Origin: Chromobacterium alkanivorans
GTDB taxonomy: Bacteria; Pseudomonadota; Gammaproteobacteria; Burkholderiales; Chromobacteriaceae
Assembly: GCF_016937655.1 (NCBI RefSeq)
Contig: NZ_JAFHKL010000009.1
Coordinates: forward strand, 1 to 64,000
Reading direction: 5' to 3'
Length of the DNA: 64,000 nucleotides
In this document: positions 55,290 to 64,000 of the stretch, piece after piece
Layout: each line of letters begins with the position of its first letter
Numbering within the stretch: the first letter of the stretch is position 1
Notes under the pieces: model-generated
What the model was told of the DNA's origin: nothing
The model's database searches: none
Seen by the model: the letters and a program-made list of their open reading frames with translations, nothing else
Made by a program: the position numbers and the translations under genes

Positions 55290-55425
55290 GAACCTGTTCA
55301 AAGTCTGCTGCGTGTCGTGGGCCTTACACGGCGAGCACGACTTCGAAATGCTCATGCGCCAAACGCGACTCCGCTCTCTCAACCGCAACGCTTTGTCTCG
55401 CCTTAACTTTGAACAGGCTCTGAGA
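55288..55425 (+). repeat. MITE-like intergenic element, copy D
   Basis: Left end GAGAACCTGTTCAAAGTCTG and right end with ACTTTGAACAGGCTCTGAG are near-perfect inverted repeats. The interior shares CTTCGAAATGCTCATG, CCGCT and TTGTCTCGCC with copy A. The first bases GA complete the TGA stop of the preceding gene. Confidence 0.84.
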
Positions 55426-55464
55426 GCCCGATAAAGCCCGCCGCGCGTCGGTGACGACGACGCT

Positions 55465-56097
55465 CTAGTGATCGCGCCGCGCGAACAGCCGGGCGATGCC
55501 GTGGTAATGCGGCTGGCCGTGGCCCACGTCCAGCGCGTATTCCTCCTGATAAGCCAGCAGGCTCAGCGCCGAGAACTGCCGGCGCAGCTCGCCGGACTGA
55601 TAGTAGTGCTTGACGTAGGAAGCCGTTTCGCTGGCCACCCGCCCCTGGGCGTCGCAGCCCGGATCGTCGACCATGAACACCGACACGAACAGATAACCGC
55701 CCGGCTCCAGCGCGGCGGCCATCTGGCGCGCCAGCGCCTCGCCCTCGTTCGCGCCCAAATGGTCCAGCGAAGTATTGGCGACGATCAGCCGGTAACGCTC
55801 CGGCTCCAGCTCCAGGCCGGCCAGATCCGCCACCTTGCCGCCCACGTTCAGCCGGCGCTGGTCCGCCGCCTCGCCCAGGCTGGCGATCGCCTCCGCCGAG
55901 CCGTCCACCGCCGTCATCGCGAAGCCCTGCTGCGCCAGGAACAAGGCGTTGCGACCCTGGCCGCAACCCAGATCCAGGCCGGCGCCGCCGCCCGCGACAT
56001 GATATTTTTCCAAGTACTGAACCAAGGACGGGGACGGTTTGTCCCCGTAGAAAGACGTGCTCGAACGATACACGCCGTCGAATCCCGCTGCTGTCAT
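55465..56097 (-). CDS. SAM-dependent methyltransferase, class I
   Basis: 210 residues from an ATG with GGGGA 8 bases upstream. Motif I GLDLGCGQGRNALFLAQQG, motif II TAVDGSAEAI and later VANTSLDHL and LEPGGYLFVSVF. It resembles TehB/UbiE-like small-molecule methyltransferases; substrate unknown. It is separate from the adjacent LysE gene. Confidence 0.85.
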   Translation of the reverse strand: MTAAGFDGVYRSSTSFYGDKPSPSLVQYLEKYHVAGGGAGLDLGCGQGRNALFLAQQGFAMTAVDGSAEAIASLGEAADQRRLNVGGKVADLAGLELEPERYRLIVANTSLDHLGANEGEALARQMAAALEPGGYLFVSVFMVDDPGCDAQGRVASETASYVKHYYQSGELRRQFSALSLLAYQEEYALDVGHGQPHYHGIARLFARRDH

Positions 56098-56245
56098 GAT
56101 GATGTCCCCGCTTCGGCTGCCCGCCTGATCGGCCCATCGCGGCCCGAATCTGTCGTCCGGGATACCTGTACGATAGGCCACCTACCCTTTTGGACAGCAT
56201 AGACGATGTCCCCAGCAAGAACATCCCTATCGATTTAGCTATTCA

Positions 56246-56875
56246 TCAAATCATTTGCGGCAGCGCGTGCAGGGACTGCGCCGGCAGCATTTCCAGCAGC
56301 AACCAGATCGCGGTCACCGCCAGCATCGCGGCCATGCCGCAATTGAAAACGCGCAGCCGGCGCGGCGACGCCAGGAAGCGGCGCGCGGCCACGCCGGACC
56401 CCGCCCACAGGGCAATGCAGGGCAGGCCGATGACGAAGGTCAAGGCGGCGAACAGCAGGCCCGCGTGCCAGGCGTTCATCTTGGCCGGCAGAAACACCAT
56501 GGCGATATTGAAGCCCATCAGCCACACTTTGGGGTTCAGCCAATTGAACAGCACTCCGCCCCAGAAGCCCATCGGCGCGCCGCCGGATTCGCCCGCGGCC
56601 GGCGCCGAGCGCGCCATGCCCCAGGACAGCCACAGCAGATAGAGACAACCGGCCATCGCCAGGTAAAGCTGCACCGAGGCGATGACGGCGATCAGGCTGC
56701 CCAGAAACACCGTCAGCAAGCCCACCTGCACCGACAAGCCCAGCGACATGCCCAGCAAGGCCGGCACCGTGCGGGAAAAACCGTGATTGACCCCGGACGA
56801 GGCCAGCACCAGGTTGTTCGGCCCCGGCGTGATCGACATCACCAACAAATAAGTTACCAATGCAACAAAATTCAT
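56246..56875 (-). CDS. LysE/RhtB-family exporter
   Basis: 209 residues, about six membrane helices. The N-terminal signature SITPGPNNLVLASSGVNHGF is diagnostic of the family, as is FNWLNPKVWLMGFN. It exports amino acids or related compounds. It is divergent from a MocR regulator over 207 bases that hold a palindrome. Confidence 0.92.
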   Translation of the reverse strand: MNFVALVTYLLVMSITPGPNNLVLASSGVNHGFSRTVPALLGMSLGLSVQVGLLTVFLGSLIAVIASVQLYLAMAGCLYLLWLSWGMARSAPAAGESGGAPMGFWGGVLFNWLNPKVWLMGFNIAMVFLPAKMNAWHAGLLFAALTFVIGLPCIALWAGSGVAARRFLASPRRLRVFNCGMAAMLAVTAIWLLLEMLPAQSLHALPQMI

Positions 56876-56989
56876 TACCGTTCCAGCCCATTGAAGGCGC
56901 CAGGATGGTCCGGGCGCGGTTTGTTTTCAATGCGAGAATGATAACGCCGCGGCAAGGACGAATACAGATTCAGAAAAATTGAATTGGAA

Positions 56990-57023
56990 CCATAACAGTT
57001 ATAAAATAACAAAACTGTTATGG
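56990..57023. promoter_or_regulatory. Palindromic operator between lysE-type and mocR-type genes
   Basis: CCATAACAGTT, twelve bases, then AACTGTTATGG: an exact 11-bp inverted repeat in the divergent region. A TATAAAAT-like element lies in the spacer. MocR regulators commonly bind repeated sites in such regions, so this is a likely operator for both genes. Confidence 0.75.
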
Positions 57024-57082
57024 TCGCTTTTTCCGGAAATTGTACCGATGGCGACCCTCATATCTGTCAGCGAGGCCCAAGC

Positions 57083-58504
57083 ATGAGCGACGAACCCCTG
57101 TACCAGCAGTTGGTCAACGAATGGATCACCCTGATCCAGACCGGGGTGGTGCAGCCCGGCGAACGGCTGCCCTCGGTGCGCAAGGCCTGCGAGATGCACA
57201 AGGTCAGCCCGTCCACCATCCTGCTGACCTACCGCACGCTGGAGGACCGCGGCCTGATCGAGGCGCGGCCGCAGTCCGGCTTCTACGTCAAATCCGCCGC
57301 CACCCTGCCGCTGCCGCGCATGCGCCGGCAAAGCGCCGCCCACCACGCCGGCGAAGTGGTGGACCAGATCGAGGCGGTGATGACGGCGCAAACCCGGGAG
57401 GACTTCATCGATCTGTCGCTGGCCAGCCCGCGCGGCAGCGACTTCTACCCCACCACCCGCTTCAAGCACATCATGGGGCGGCTGCTGCGCCAGCACCCGG
57501 AGCTGACCACCGACTACCCGTTCCCGCCCGGCTCGGAGCGGCTGCGCCGCCAGATCGCCCAGCGCGCGGTCAGCTGGGGCTGCGTGCTGGCCGCCGAAGA
57601 CCTGGTGATCACCAACGGCTGCACCGAGGCGCTGCAACTGGCGCTGCGCGCCTGCTGCAAGCCGGGAGACACCGTGGGTCTGGAATCGCCCACTTATTTC
57701 GCGCTGCTGCCCACGCTGAAGAACCTGGGCCTGAGCGTGATCGAGATTCCCACCCACCCGGCCAACGGCCTGTCGCTGGACGCGCTGGAGCTGCTACTGT
57801 CGGAAAAGCGGCTGAACGCCATCGTGGCCATGCCCACGGTGCACAACCCGCTGGGCTGCACCATGCCGGCCGAAGCCAAGCAAAGACTGGCGGCGCTGGT
57901 CAACGAGCATCAGGTGCCGCTGATCGAGGACGTGCCGCACGCCGACCTGCATTACGACGGCGCCACTCCGGACGCGGTCAAGGCCTACGATCGGGACGGC
58001 TGGGTGCTGCTGTGCTCCAGCTACAGCAAGACGCTGGCGCCGGGCTTTCGCATCGGCTGGATCGCGCCCGGGCGCTTTTTGCGCGAAGTGACGCGGCTGA
58101 AGTTCGCCAGTTCGCTGGCCCAGCCGCGGCTATTGGAGGAAACGCTGGCGGAATACCTGGAAACCGGCGGCTACGACCACCACCTGCGGCTGATACGCCG
58201 CCATTTCATGAGCCAGATGGAGCGGCTGCGCGGCACCGTCGCCAGTTGTTTTCCGGCGCAGACGCGAGCCACCTCGCCGTCCGGCGGCTGCCTGCTGTGG
58301 GTGGAGCTGCCCAGCGGGGTGGACACCATGACCTTGTTCCAGACGGCGCTGGCCGAGCGCATCACCGTGGCGCCCGGCACGCTGTACTCGGCCAAGGGCC
58401 GCTACCGCAATTGCGTGCGGCTGTCCTGCTGCTATCCGTGGAACCCGGCGTACGAACGCGCCTTGCGGCGCGTTGGGGAATTGGCGGGGGAAATGGCCGA
58501 CTGA
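57083..58504 (+). CDS. MocR-type regulator (GntR HTH fused to aminotransferase)
   Basis: 473 residues; the ATG has GAGG 8 bases upstream. A GntR winged helix (about 1-75, QPGERLPSVRKACEMHKVSPST) is joined to a fold-type I aminotransferase domain with the PLP lysine in CSSYSKTLAPGFRIGW and the Asp/Tyr region EDVPHADLHYDG. These proteins sense PLP or an amino compound. The likely target is the divergent LysE exporter. Confidence 0.92.
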   Translation: MSDEPLYQQLVNEWITLIQTGVVQPGERLPSVRKACEMHKVSPSTILLTYRTLEDRGLIEARPQSGFYVKSAATLPLPRMRRQSAAHHAGEVVDQIEAVMTAQTREDFIDLSLASPRGSDFYPTTRFKHIMGRLLRQHPELTTDYPFPPGSERLRRQIAQRAVSWGCVLAAEDLVITNGCTEALQLALRACCKPGDTVGLESPTYFALLPTLKNLGLSVIEIPTHPANGLSLDALELLLSEKRLNAIVAMPTVHNPLGCTMPAEAKQRLAALVNEHQVPLIEDVPHADLHYDGATPDAVKAYDRDGWVLLCSSYSKTLAPGFRIGWIAPGRFLREVTRLKFASSLAQPRLLEETLAEYLETGGYDHHLRLIRRHFMSQMERLRGTVASCFPAQTRATSPSGGCLLWVELPSGVDTMTLFQTALAERITVAPGTLYSAKGRYRNCVRLSCCYPWNPAYERALRRVGELAGEMAD

Positions 58505-58505
58505 A

Positions 58506-59480
58506 TCAGGCCGGACGGCCGTTACGCGGCGGCTGGCCGCGCACGGCGGCGCGCGAAGAGGCCGGCGCCGAAGACGGCGCGACCGCCGGCGCGTGCTGCG
58601 GCGCGGACGCGGGCGGCGTCGCCTGGGCCGGCAGAGGGCCGCCCGGCTCGCGGCCGGCCGGTTCGCGCGCGAACTGGGTGTCGTCCGCCTTGCCCGGCGA
58701 CAGCCAGCGCACCGCGGACAGATCGCCGTCCACCTTGGCCTTGGCCACGTCCTTGCAGGTCAGGCACACCGGCACGCCCTTGCGCGCCTTCAAGGCCTGG
58801 TCCACCCGCGCGCCGAACACCACCGCGGACTTCTGCTTCTGCCAGGCCAGCAGCGTTTCCGCCAGCATCGGGAAAGAGGGATCGTCCTGCTTGTAGTGGT
58901 TGCGGTAAGCGGTCAGCCACAGTTCGCCGGCGGCGTCCTGGTTCAGCAACACGGTCTGATAAGCCACCGTGACCGCGTCGCCTCGGACCACGGTTTTGGA
59001 CAACGACAGGGCGTCGTCGTTTTTCATCCGCACGCAGCCGTGGCTGCGGAAGCCCGGCACCGAGCCGGGCGCGTTGGTGCCGTGGAAGCCCAGGCCCAGC
59101 TTGGCCTCGCCGAAACGGATGAACACCGGGCCCAGCGGGTTCTTGGGCCCAGGCGGCACCACGGTCTGCACTTCCTTGCCGCTGCGGCGCATTTCTTCCT
59201 GAATGGAGCGCGGCACATGCCAGGCCGGCGCCTTGTAGATGCCGGTGATGTCGAAGCTGCCGGTCGGGGTCTGGGTCAGCATCTTGCCCACCGCCACCGG
59301 GTAGATTTTGGACAGCCTGCCGTCCTGGTACTGGAACAGCCGCGCCTGCGGCAGATTCAGCACCAGATGCAGGCCCGCGGGGTTGACCTGCACATCAGGC
59401 TCGGGAATCACCGCCGCGCCGACCAACGGCGTCACGCCAAGCCCAAGCCACCCCAACAGCCCAACACATCGCTTCAACAT
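58506..59480 (-). CDS. L,D-transpeptidase (YkuD family)
   Basis: 324 residues. A signal peptide ends about residue 22. The catalytic domain has FHGTN (H133) and SHGCVRM with the nucleophile C149. A proline/alanine-rich tail (about 270-324) follows. It would cross-link peptidoglycan or attach proteins to it in the periplasm. It ends one base from the convergent MocR stop. Confidence 0.92.
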   Translation of the reverse strand: MLKRCVGLLGWLGLGVTPLVGAAVIPEPDVQVNPAGLHLVLNLPQARLFQYQDGRLSKIYPVAVGKMLTQTPTGSFDITGIYKAPAWHVPRSIQEEMRRSGKEVQTVVPPGPKNPLGPVFIRFGEAKLGLGFHGTNAPGSVPGFRSHGCVRMKNDDALSLSKTVVRGDAVTVAYQTVLLNQDAAGELWLTAYRNHYKQDDPSFPMLAETLLAWQKQKSAVVFGARVDQALKARKGVPVCLTCKDVAKAKVDGDLSAVRWLSPGKADDTQFAREPAGREPGGPLPAQATPPASAPQHAPAVAPSSAPASSRAAVRGQPPRNGRPA

Positions 59481-59620
59481 ACCGCACCATATCTAAAATC
59501 ACTATTGTTCGATTCTAACAGAAAGCGTGGGAAAGCAAGATTCTGACTATTACCAAGCCCTCCGCCCCGCCCGACCGCCGCTAATATTGTCGGTTTTACG
59601 CCAGCATAGCCGGCTTTGGC

Positions 59621-60124
59621 TCAAAGTTCCGGCCAATGCGCCAAGACCCAGGCCGCCGCGTACAGGCCCAGGCCGAAACTGGCGTGCGCCATCAGGCTGC
59701 GCCGGCGCGCCAGCCATGGCCGCGGCGTCTTCGCCGCGAAAAAGCCCGCCCCCATCGCCGGCTGCATCAGCAGGAAGGGCGCCGCCGCGCTGAGGAGGCC
59801 GAACAACAGCGCCGGCCCCGGCGTCGGCGCTCGCCACCAGGCCGCGCCGCACGCCGCCAGCAACAACAGCGCGAACGCCCCGCCGATCAGATAATGCGCC
59901 AGCCAGCCCAGCGCCCGCTCGCCGCGCGCCGGCTCGGCGCGGGCGATGCTGGCGTGAAGGAAGCGGCCGCGCCGCCAATGCGCGATCCAGCGCCCCACCA
60001 GCGCGTAATCCAGGGACGGCGTGCCGAAGCCGCGCCGCAACAGCCATGCCCACGCGTCCATCACCGCCGTGGCGCCGACGCCCACCAGCGCGCCGCGCGC
60101 CAGCCATTCCGTTACCGCATCCAT
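59621..60124 (-). CDS. DUF2938 family membrane protein
   Basis: 167 residues from an ATG with GGGGAG upstream. Four hydrophobic helices; RGALVGVGATAVMDAWAWLLRR at the start, PSLDYALVGRWIAHW and the C-terminal HASFGLGLYAAAWVL are typical of DUF2938. Function unknown. It is divergent from an ArsR-rhodanese regulator over 114 bases, suggesting control by that protein. Confidence 0.87.
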   Translation of the reverse strand: MDAVTEWLARGALVGVGATAVMDAWAWLLRRGFGTPSLDYALVGRWIAHWRRGRFLHASIARAEPARGERALGWLAHYLIGGAFALLLLAACGAAWWRAPTPGPALLFGLLSAAAPFLLMQPAMGAGFFAAKTPRPWLARRRSLMAHASFGLGLYAAAWVLAHWPEL

Positions 60125-60188
60125 GCCCTCTCCCCAAGAATCGTTCAATATCCGCCCGACAGGACGCGGGCGCAGACAAAACCAGGCC

Positions 60189-60211
60189 AATAGATTATCA
60201 TTAAATAGATT
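60189..60211. promoter_or_regulatory. AT-rich repeat site between DUF2938 and arsR-rhodanese genes
   Basis: Two direct copies of AATAGATT, 15 bases apart start to start, lie in an AT-rich block (60185-60232) in an otherwise GC-rich area. It probably holds both divergent promoters and the regulator's site. Confidence 0.5.
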
Positions 60212-60238
60212 GATTGAATGATATTTTGAAAGCCGCCC

Positions 60239-60946
60239 ATGCCCAGCCCCCTCCCGCCCGCTCCGGAACGCTTCGCCGATCTGGCCGAGCTGGCCCGCAC
60301 CCTGAGCCACGCCCACCGTCTGTTGCTGCTGGAACACATCGCTCAGGGCGAACGCCCGGTCGAGCGGCTGGCCGAACTGGCTGGCCTGTCCATCGCCAAC
60401 GCCTCGCAACACCTGCAGCTCCTGAAGCGCGCCGGCCTGGTCCAGACCCGCCGCGACGGCAAGCGCGTGCACTACCGGCTGGGCGACGGCCCCATCCTGG
60501 CCGTGCTGGACGCGCTGCGCGGCCAGGCCGAGCACCGCCGCGCCGCCATCCGCGCGCTGCTGGACTACGCCGCGGCCCGCCCCGAGGCGCTGGACGGCGT
60601 CACCCTGGACCAGCTGCTGCCGCGGCTGGGCGACGGCGACCTGATCCTGCTGGACGTGCGGCCGGCGGACGAATACGCCGCCGGCCACCTGCCCGGCGCG
60701 CTGAACCTGCCGCCGGAGCGACTGGCGCAAGGCCTGGCGCAGTTGCGCGCCGGCGCCGAAATCATCGCCTACTGCCGCGGCCCCTACTGCGTGCTGTCCA
60801 CCCAGGCGGTGGCGGCCTTGCGCGCGCGCGGCCTGAACGCCAGGCGCTTGGACAGCGGCTTTCCGCAATGGAAGGCCGCCGGGCTGGAGGTGGAAACCGG
60901 CGCGCCGGCCGACGCCGACAAAAAACCCCTGCGCGCCGGCGGATAA
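60239..60946 (+). CDS. ArsR-family regulator fused to a rhodanese domain
   Basis: 235 residues. An ArsR winged helix (about 15-95, with VERLAELAGLSIANASQHLQLLKRAGLV) is joined to a rhodanese domain (about 120-225). The active-site loop reads C179-RGPY-C184, preceded by LLDVRPADEYAAGHLPGA. Such fusions respond to reactive sulfur or related thiol chemistry. It is divergent from DUF2938 and precedes rlmD by 44 bases. Confidence 0.92.
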   Translation: MPSPLPPAPERFADLAELARTLSHAHRLLLLEHIAQGERPVERLAELAGLSIANASQHLQLLKRAGLVQTRRDGKRVHYRLGDGPILAVLDALRGQAEHRRAAIRALLDYAAARPEALDGVTLDQLLPRLGDGDLILLDVRPADEYAAGHLPGALNLPPERLAQGLAQLRAGAEIIAYCRGPYCVLSTQAVAALRARGLNARRLDSGFPQWKAAGLEVETGAPADADKKPLRAGG

Positions 60947-60990
60947 TTTGAGAAAATCGCCGCTTTCCGTTTGATTTTCCAAGCAACACC

Positions 60991-62529
60991 ATGACGCACA
61001 AACAGACTATCGCCCAGGTCGAGTCGCTGGACCACGAAGGCCGGGGAGTCGCCCACGTCGATGGCAAGACCATTTTCATCGACGGCGCCCTGCCTTATGA
61101 AACCGTGGTCTACAGCGCCTATCGCAAGAAGTCTTCCTACGAAAACGCCAACACCAGCCAGGTGCTGAAGGAAAGCTTTCTGCGCACGCAGCCGCGCTGT
61201 CCGCATTACGGCACCTGTGGCGGCTGTTCGATGCAGCATGTGGAGTTCAGCGCCCAGGTGGCGGTCAAGCAAAGGGTGCTGGAAGACAATCTGGCCCGCA
61301 TCGGCCGGGTCAAGCCGCAACAGGTGCTGACCCCCATCGCCGGCCCGGCCTGGCACTACCGCCACCGCGCGCGGATGTCGGCGCGGCTGGTGGAGAAAAA
61401 GGGCGGCGTGCTGGTGGGCTTCCACGAGAAGCGCTCCACCTACATCACCGATATGCGCGAGTGCCACATCCTGCCGCGCCATATCTCGGACCTGATCGTG
61501 CCGCTGCGCGAGATGATCTACAAACTGTCGATCAACAACCGCATGCCCCAGGTGGAGCTGGCGGTGGGCGACAAGGTGGACATCCTGGTGTTCCGCAATA
61601 TGGAAGCCATCAACGACGCCGACCACGCCTTGTTGCGCGCCTTCTCCGACGCCCACGGCAGCAAGGAGCGGCCGCTGCAAATGTGGTTGCAGCCCAAGGG
61701 GCCGGACACCTGTTATCCGGTCTACCCGCTGGACGCGCCCAAGCTGACTTACAGCTTGCCGGAATACCGCGTGGAAATGCCCTACTACCCCACCGAGTTC
61801 ACCCAGGTGAACCCCGAAATCAATGCGGTGATGGTGGCGCGCGCGCTGAAATTCCTGGACCCGCAGCCGGGCGAGCGCATCGCCGACATGTTCTGCGGCA
61901 TCGGCAACTTCACCCTGCCCATCGCCCGCTCCGGCGCCAGCGTGCACGGCATGGAGGGCAGCCAGCCCCTGGTCAAGCGCGCGGTGGAAAACGCCACCCA
62001 CAACGGCTTGCAGGACCAGGTCAGCTATGAAATGGCCAATCTGTTCGACGTCACAGAGGAATCCTTCGCCGCGCTCGGCCGCTTCGACAAGATGCTGGTG
62101 GACCCGCCGCGCGACGGCGCGGTGCAGCTGTTGAAGGCCATCACCGAAGACACCGCGCCCAAGCGCATCGTCTACGTGTCCTGTAACCCGGCCACGCTGG
62201 CGCGCGACGCCAATGTGCTGGTGCACACCAAGGGCTACACGCTGAAGGCGGCCGGCATCATCAATATGTTCCCGCACACCGCCCACGTGGAATCCGTGGC
62301 CTGGTTCGAAAAGACCGGCCCGTGCAAGAGCCGCAGCGAAATCGCCGTGATCGAAGCCGCCGAAGAAGCCGAACGCGAAGCGGTCAAGGCGGCGCAGCGC
62401 GCCGAAGCGGCGGCGGAAGCCGCCAAGAAGGAGCGGGAACTGGCGGAAAAGGCCGCGGCCAAGCAAGCGCGCCGCGATTATTATTTCGCCGAGCAAGCGC
62501 GCCGCGAAGCGGAACAGCAAGCGCAGTAG
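60991..62529 (+). CDS. rlmD: 23S rRNA (uracil-1939-C5)-methyltransferase
   Basis: 512 residues. An N-terminal TRAM domain ([17 protein letters not shown]), the iron-sulfur cluster cysteines [14 protein letters not shown] plus ECHIL, and the SAM domain with [14 protein letters not shown] and nucleophile in [12 protein letters not shown]. It makes m5U1939 in 23S rRNA. The last about 68 residues are an Ala/Glu/Lys/Arg-rich helix absent from the E. coli enzyme (433 residues). Confidence 0.94.
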   Translation: MTHKQTIAQVESLDHEGRGVAHVDGKTIFIDGALPYETVVYSAYRKKSSYENANTSQVLKESFLRTQPRCPHYGTCGGCSMQHVEFSAQVAVKQRVLEDNLARIGRVKPQQVLTPIAGPAWHYRHRARMSARLVEKKGGVLVGFHEKRSTYITDMRECHILPRHISDLIVPLREMIYKLSINNRMPQVELAVGDKVDILVFRNMEAINDADHALLRAFSDAHGSKERPLQMWLQPKGPDTCYPVYPLDAPKLTYSLPEYRVEMPYYPTEFTQVNPEINAVMVARALKFLDPQPGERIADMFCGIGNFTLPIARSGASVHGMEGSQPLVKRAVENATHNGLQDQVSYEMANLFDVTEESFAALGRFDKMLVDPPRDGAVQLLKAITEDTAPKRIVYVSCNPATLARDANVLVHTKGYTLKAAGIINMFPHTAHVESVAWFEKTGPCKSRSEIAVIEAAEEAEREAVKAAQRAEAAAEAAKKERELAEKAAAKQARRDYYFAEQARREAEQQAQ

Positions 62530-62542
62530 ACCCGCATGCGAC

Positions 62543-62575
62543 AAGCCTCCGGCCATGGCCGGGGGCTTTATTTTT
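62543..62575 (+). terminator. Intrinsic terminator of rlmD
   Basis: AAGCCTCCGGCC and GGCCGGGGGCTT form a 12-bp stem (one G-T pair) with a 2-base loop, followed by TATTTTT. The rest of the gap to 62787 shows no gene. Confidence 0.87.
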
Positions 62576-62787
62576 GCCGTCGCCGCGCAGCTTGTTTGAT
62601 CAAACCGGCTGGTTTGCGATGGCGGATAAGCGCACAGTGGCGGGCGAATGCGTTTTACATGGAATCCTCGATAGCTTCATGTCAAAATTCGCCGTTCGCC
62701 TAATCAACAATACCAAGCACACACAGCGGGCACGCCCGCCGAACGTCGCCGCTCCTGCCTGAAGGGCGGCCCATCAAGGCAATAAAC

Positions 62788-63972
62788 ATGCACATATTTC
62801 AATTCGTCTTCGGACTGCTGGTTGTCTTCCTGCTGACCCAATTGGTGGCGCGCGACCGCAAGAACATCAAGATCCGCTACGTGCTGCAACTGGTGGTGGT
62901 GGAACTGGCGCTGGCCTATTTCCTGCTGCACTCCAGCTACGGCCTGACCCTGGTGGGCGGCGTGGCCGGCGTGTTCGACAAGCTGATGAGCTACGCCGGC
63001 GAAGGCACTAACTTCGTGTTCGGCGGCCTGCTCAACCAGGGCGAGTTCAGCTTCTTCCTCAAGGTGCTGATGCCCATCGTCTACATCTCGGTGCTGATCG
63101 GCATCCTGCAACACATCCGCGTGCTGCCCTGGGTGATACGCGGCATAGGCTGGGTGCTGGCCAAGATCAGCGGCATGGGCAAGATCGAATCCTTCAACGC
63201 CGTAGGCTCCATGATCGTCGGCCAGTCCGAGAACTTCATCGCCTACAAGAACATCATCGGCAGCTTCTCGGAAAAGCGCATGTACACGCTGGCAGCCACC
63301 GCGATGTCCACGGTGTCGATGTCCATCGTCGGCTCCTATATGCAGATCATCCAGCCGCGCTACGTGGTCACCGCGCTGATCCTCAACCTGTTCAGCACCT
63401 TCATCGTGCTGTCGCTGATCAACCCCTACGACGCCAGCCAGGACGACGATGAGCTGATCAGCGCCGAAGCCGCCCACCGCATGTCCTTCTTCGAAATGCT
63501 GGGCGACTACATCATGGCCGGCTTCAAGATCGCCGTGATCGTCGGCGCGATGCTGATCGGCTTCATCGCGCTGATCACCACCGTCAACCACATCTTCGAT
63601 GCCATCTTTGGCGTCAACTTCCAGTACGTGCTGGGCTATGTGTTCTACCCGCTGGCCTGGCTGATGGGCATCCCGGCCGCCGACATCATGCCGGCCAGCA
63701 GCATCATGGCCACCAAACTGGTGACCAATGAATTCGTGGCGATGATGGAACTGAAAAAGCTCACCTCCCAGTTGTCGGAATACACCATAGGCGTGATCTC
63801 CATCTTCCTGGTGTCCTTCGCCAACTTCAGCTCCATCGGCATCATCGCCGGCGCGGTCAAGGGCCTGGACGAGGAGCGCGGCAATATGGTGTCCCGCTTC
63901 GGCCTGAAACTGGTGTACGGCTCCACCCTGGTCAGCATCCTGTCGGCGCTGATCGGCGGCCTGGTGCTGTAA
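62788..63972 (+). CDS. nupC: Concentrative nucleoside transporter (NupC family)
   Basis: 394 residues with about 10 membrane segments. Family signatures: NFVFGGL, the re-entrant region [26 protein letters not shown] and [18 protein letters not shown]. It imports nucleosides with proton or sodium ions. It ends 28 bases before the window edge, and no operon partner is visible. Confidence 0.93.
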   Translation: MHIFQFVFGLLVVFLLTQLVARDRKNIKIRYVLQLVVVELALAYFLLHSSYGLTLVGGVAGVFDKLMSYAGEGTNFVFGGLLNQGEFSFFLKVLMPIVYISVLIGILQHIRVLPWVIRGIGWVLAKISGMGKIESFNAVGSMIVGQSENFIAYKNIIGSFSEKRMYTLAATAMSTVSMSIVGSYMQIIQPRYVVTALILNLFSTFIVLSLINPYDASQDDDELISAEAAHRMSFFEMLGDYIMAGFKIAVIVGAMLIGFIALITTVNHIFDAIFGVNFQYVLGYVFYPLAWLMGIPAADIMPASSIMATKLVTNEFVAMMELKKLTSQLSEYTIGVISIFLVSFANFSSIGIIAGAVKGLDEERGNMVSRFGLKLVYGSTLVSILSALIGGLVL

Positions 63973-64000
63973 AAGCCTCTACGCCCCTCCCGCCAACGGG

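Overview
The window is a GC-rich, densely coded stretch of a Gram-negative betaproteobacterial chromosome. Gene content points to Chromobacterium or a close relative in the Neisseriales. This rests on the order cmk-rpsA-ihfB-lapA-lapB-pyrF-ugd-hldA-hldD-cysM, an acetoacetate decarboxylase of the type characterised from C. violaceum, and lipopolysaccharide heptose genes. The genus is an inference. About 60 protein genes, four tRNAs, one gene remnant, several intrinsic terminators, one hexanucleotide microsatellite and a family of MITE-like intergenic elements are supported.

Layout. 1-377: tRNA run Val(TAC, cut by the window edge)-Asp-Val(CAC)-Asp with a terminator. 530-3748: a LysM/FecR envelope protein paired with a CHASE2-GGDEF diguanylate cyclase. 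3801-8473 (minus): TonB-dependent receptor, DsbB, patatin lipase. 8662-11579 (minus): pmbA-alkB-alkA. 11665-15702 (plus): darP, mog, a YheT-like hydrolase, an MFS permease and a lipoprotein. 15906-19925: a degenerate HD-GYP protein, a Tat-exported dienelactone hydrolase, an Hpt-HD-GYP protein and an HD hydrolase. 20166-22499: cold-shock protein, DUF1415, lipoprotein, acyltransferase. 22696-24554: an MFS exporter and a SufR-like cysteine-rich repressor in one operon behind a perfect palindrome. 24773-27152: glycine-zipper lipoprotein, dGTPase, histidine phosphatase.

27197-30249 (minus) is the most unusual locus. A secreted galactose-oxidase-type copper radical enzyme, with a ricin-type lectin domain and every known copper and Cys-Tyr cofactor residue intact, shares a tight operon with a c-type cytochrome and a SCO copper chaperone. 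MsrB is transcribed divergently from it. 31142-32700 looks like a small acquired and eroding patch: (CTTGCA)10, a PhzF-family gene and an epimerase remnant. 32702-38272: ABC-F protein, HflX, DEAD-box helicase, NagD-like phosphatase. 38599-41520: acetoacetate decarboxylase, 3-hydroxybutyrate dehydrogenase and a patatin, a ketone-body/polyhydroxybutyrate operon. 42390-53198 (minus): the long cmk-rpsA-ihfB-lapAB-pyrF-ugd-heptose-cysM block. 53428-63972: aroA, NTP pyrophosphohydrolase-like protein, methyltransferase, a LysE/MocR divergent pair with a palindromic operator, L,D-transpeptidase, DUF2938 with a divergent ArsR-rhodanese regulator, RlmD with a charged C-terminal tail, and NupC.

Two threads cross the window. 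Three proteins are linked to cyclic-di-GMP (one cyclase, one plausible and one degraded HD-GYP domain). At least four copies of a roughly 100-140 bp inverted-repeat element sit exactly at the stop codons of plus-strand genes and in two cases share the TGA stop.
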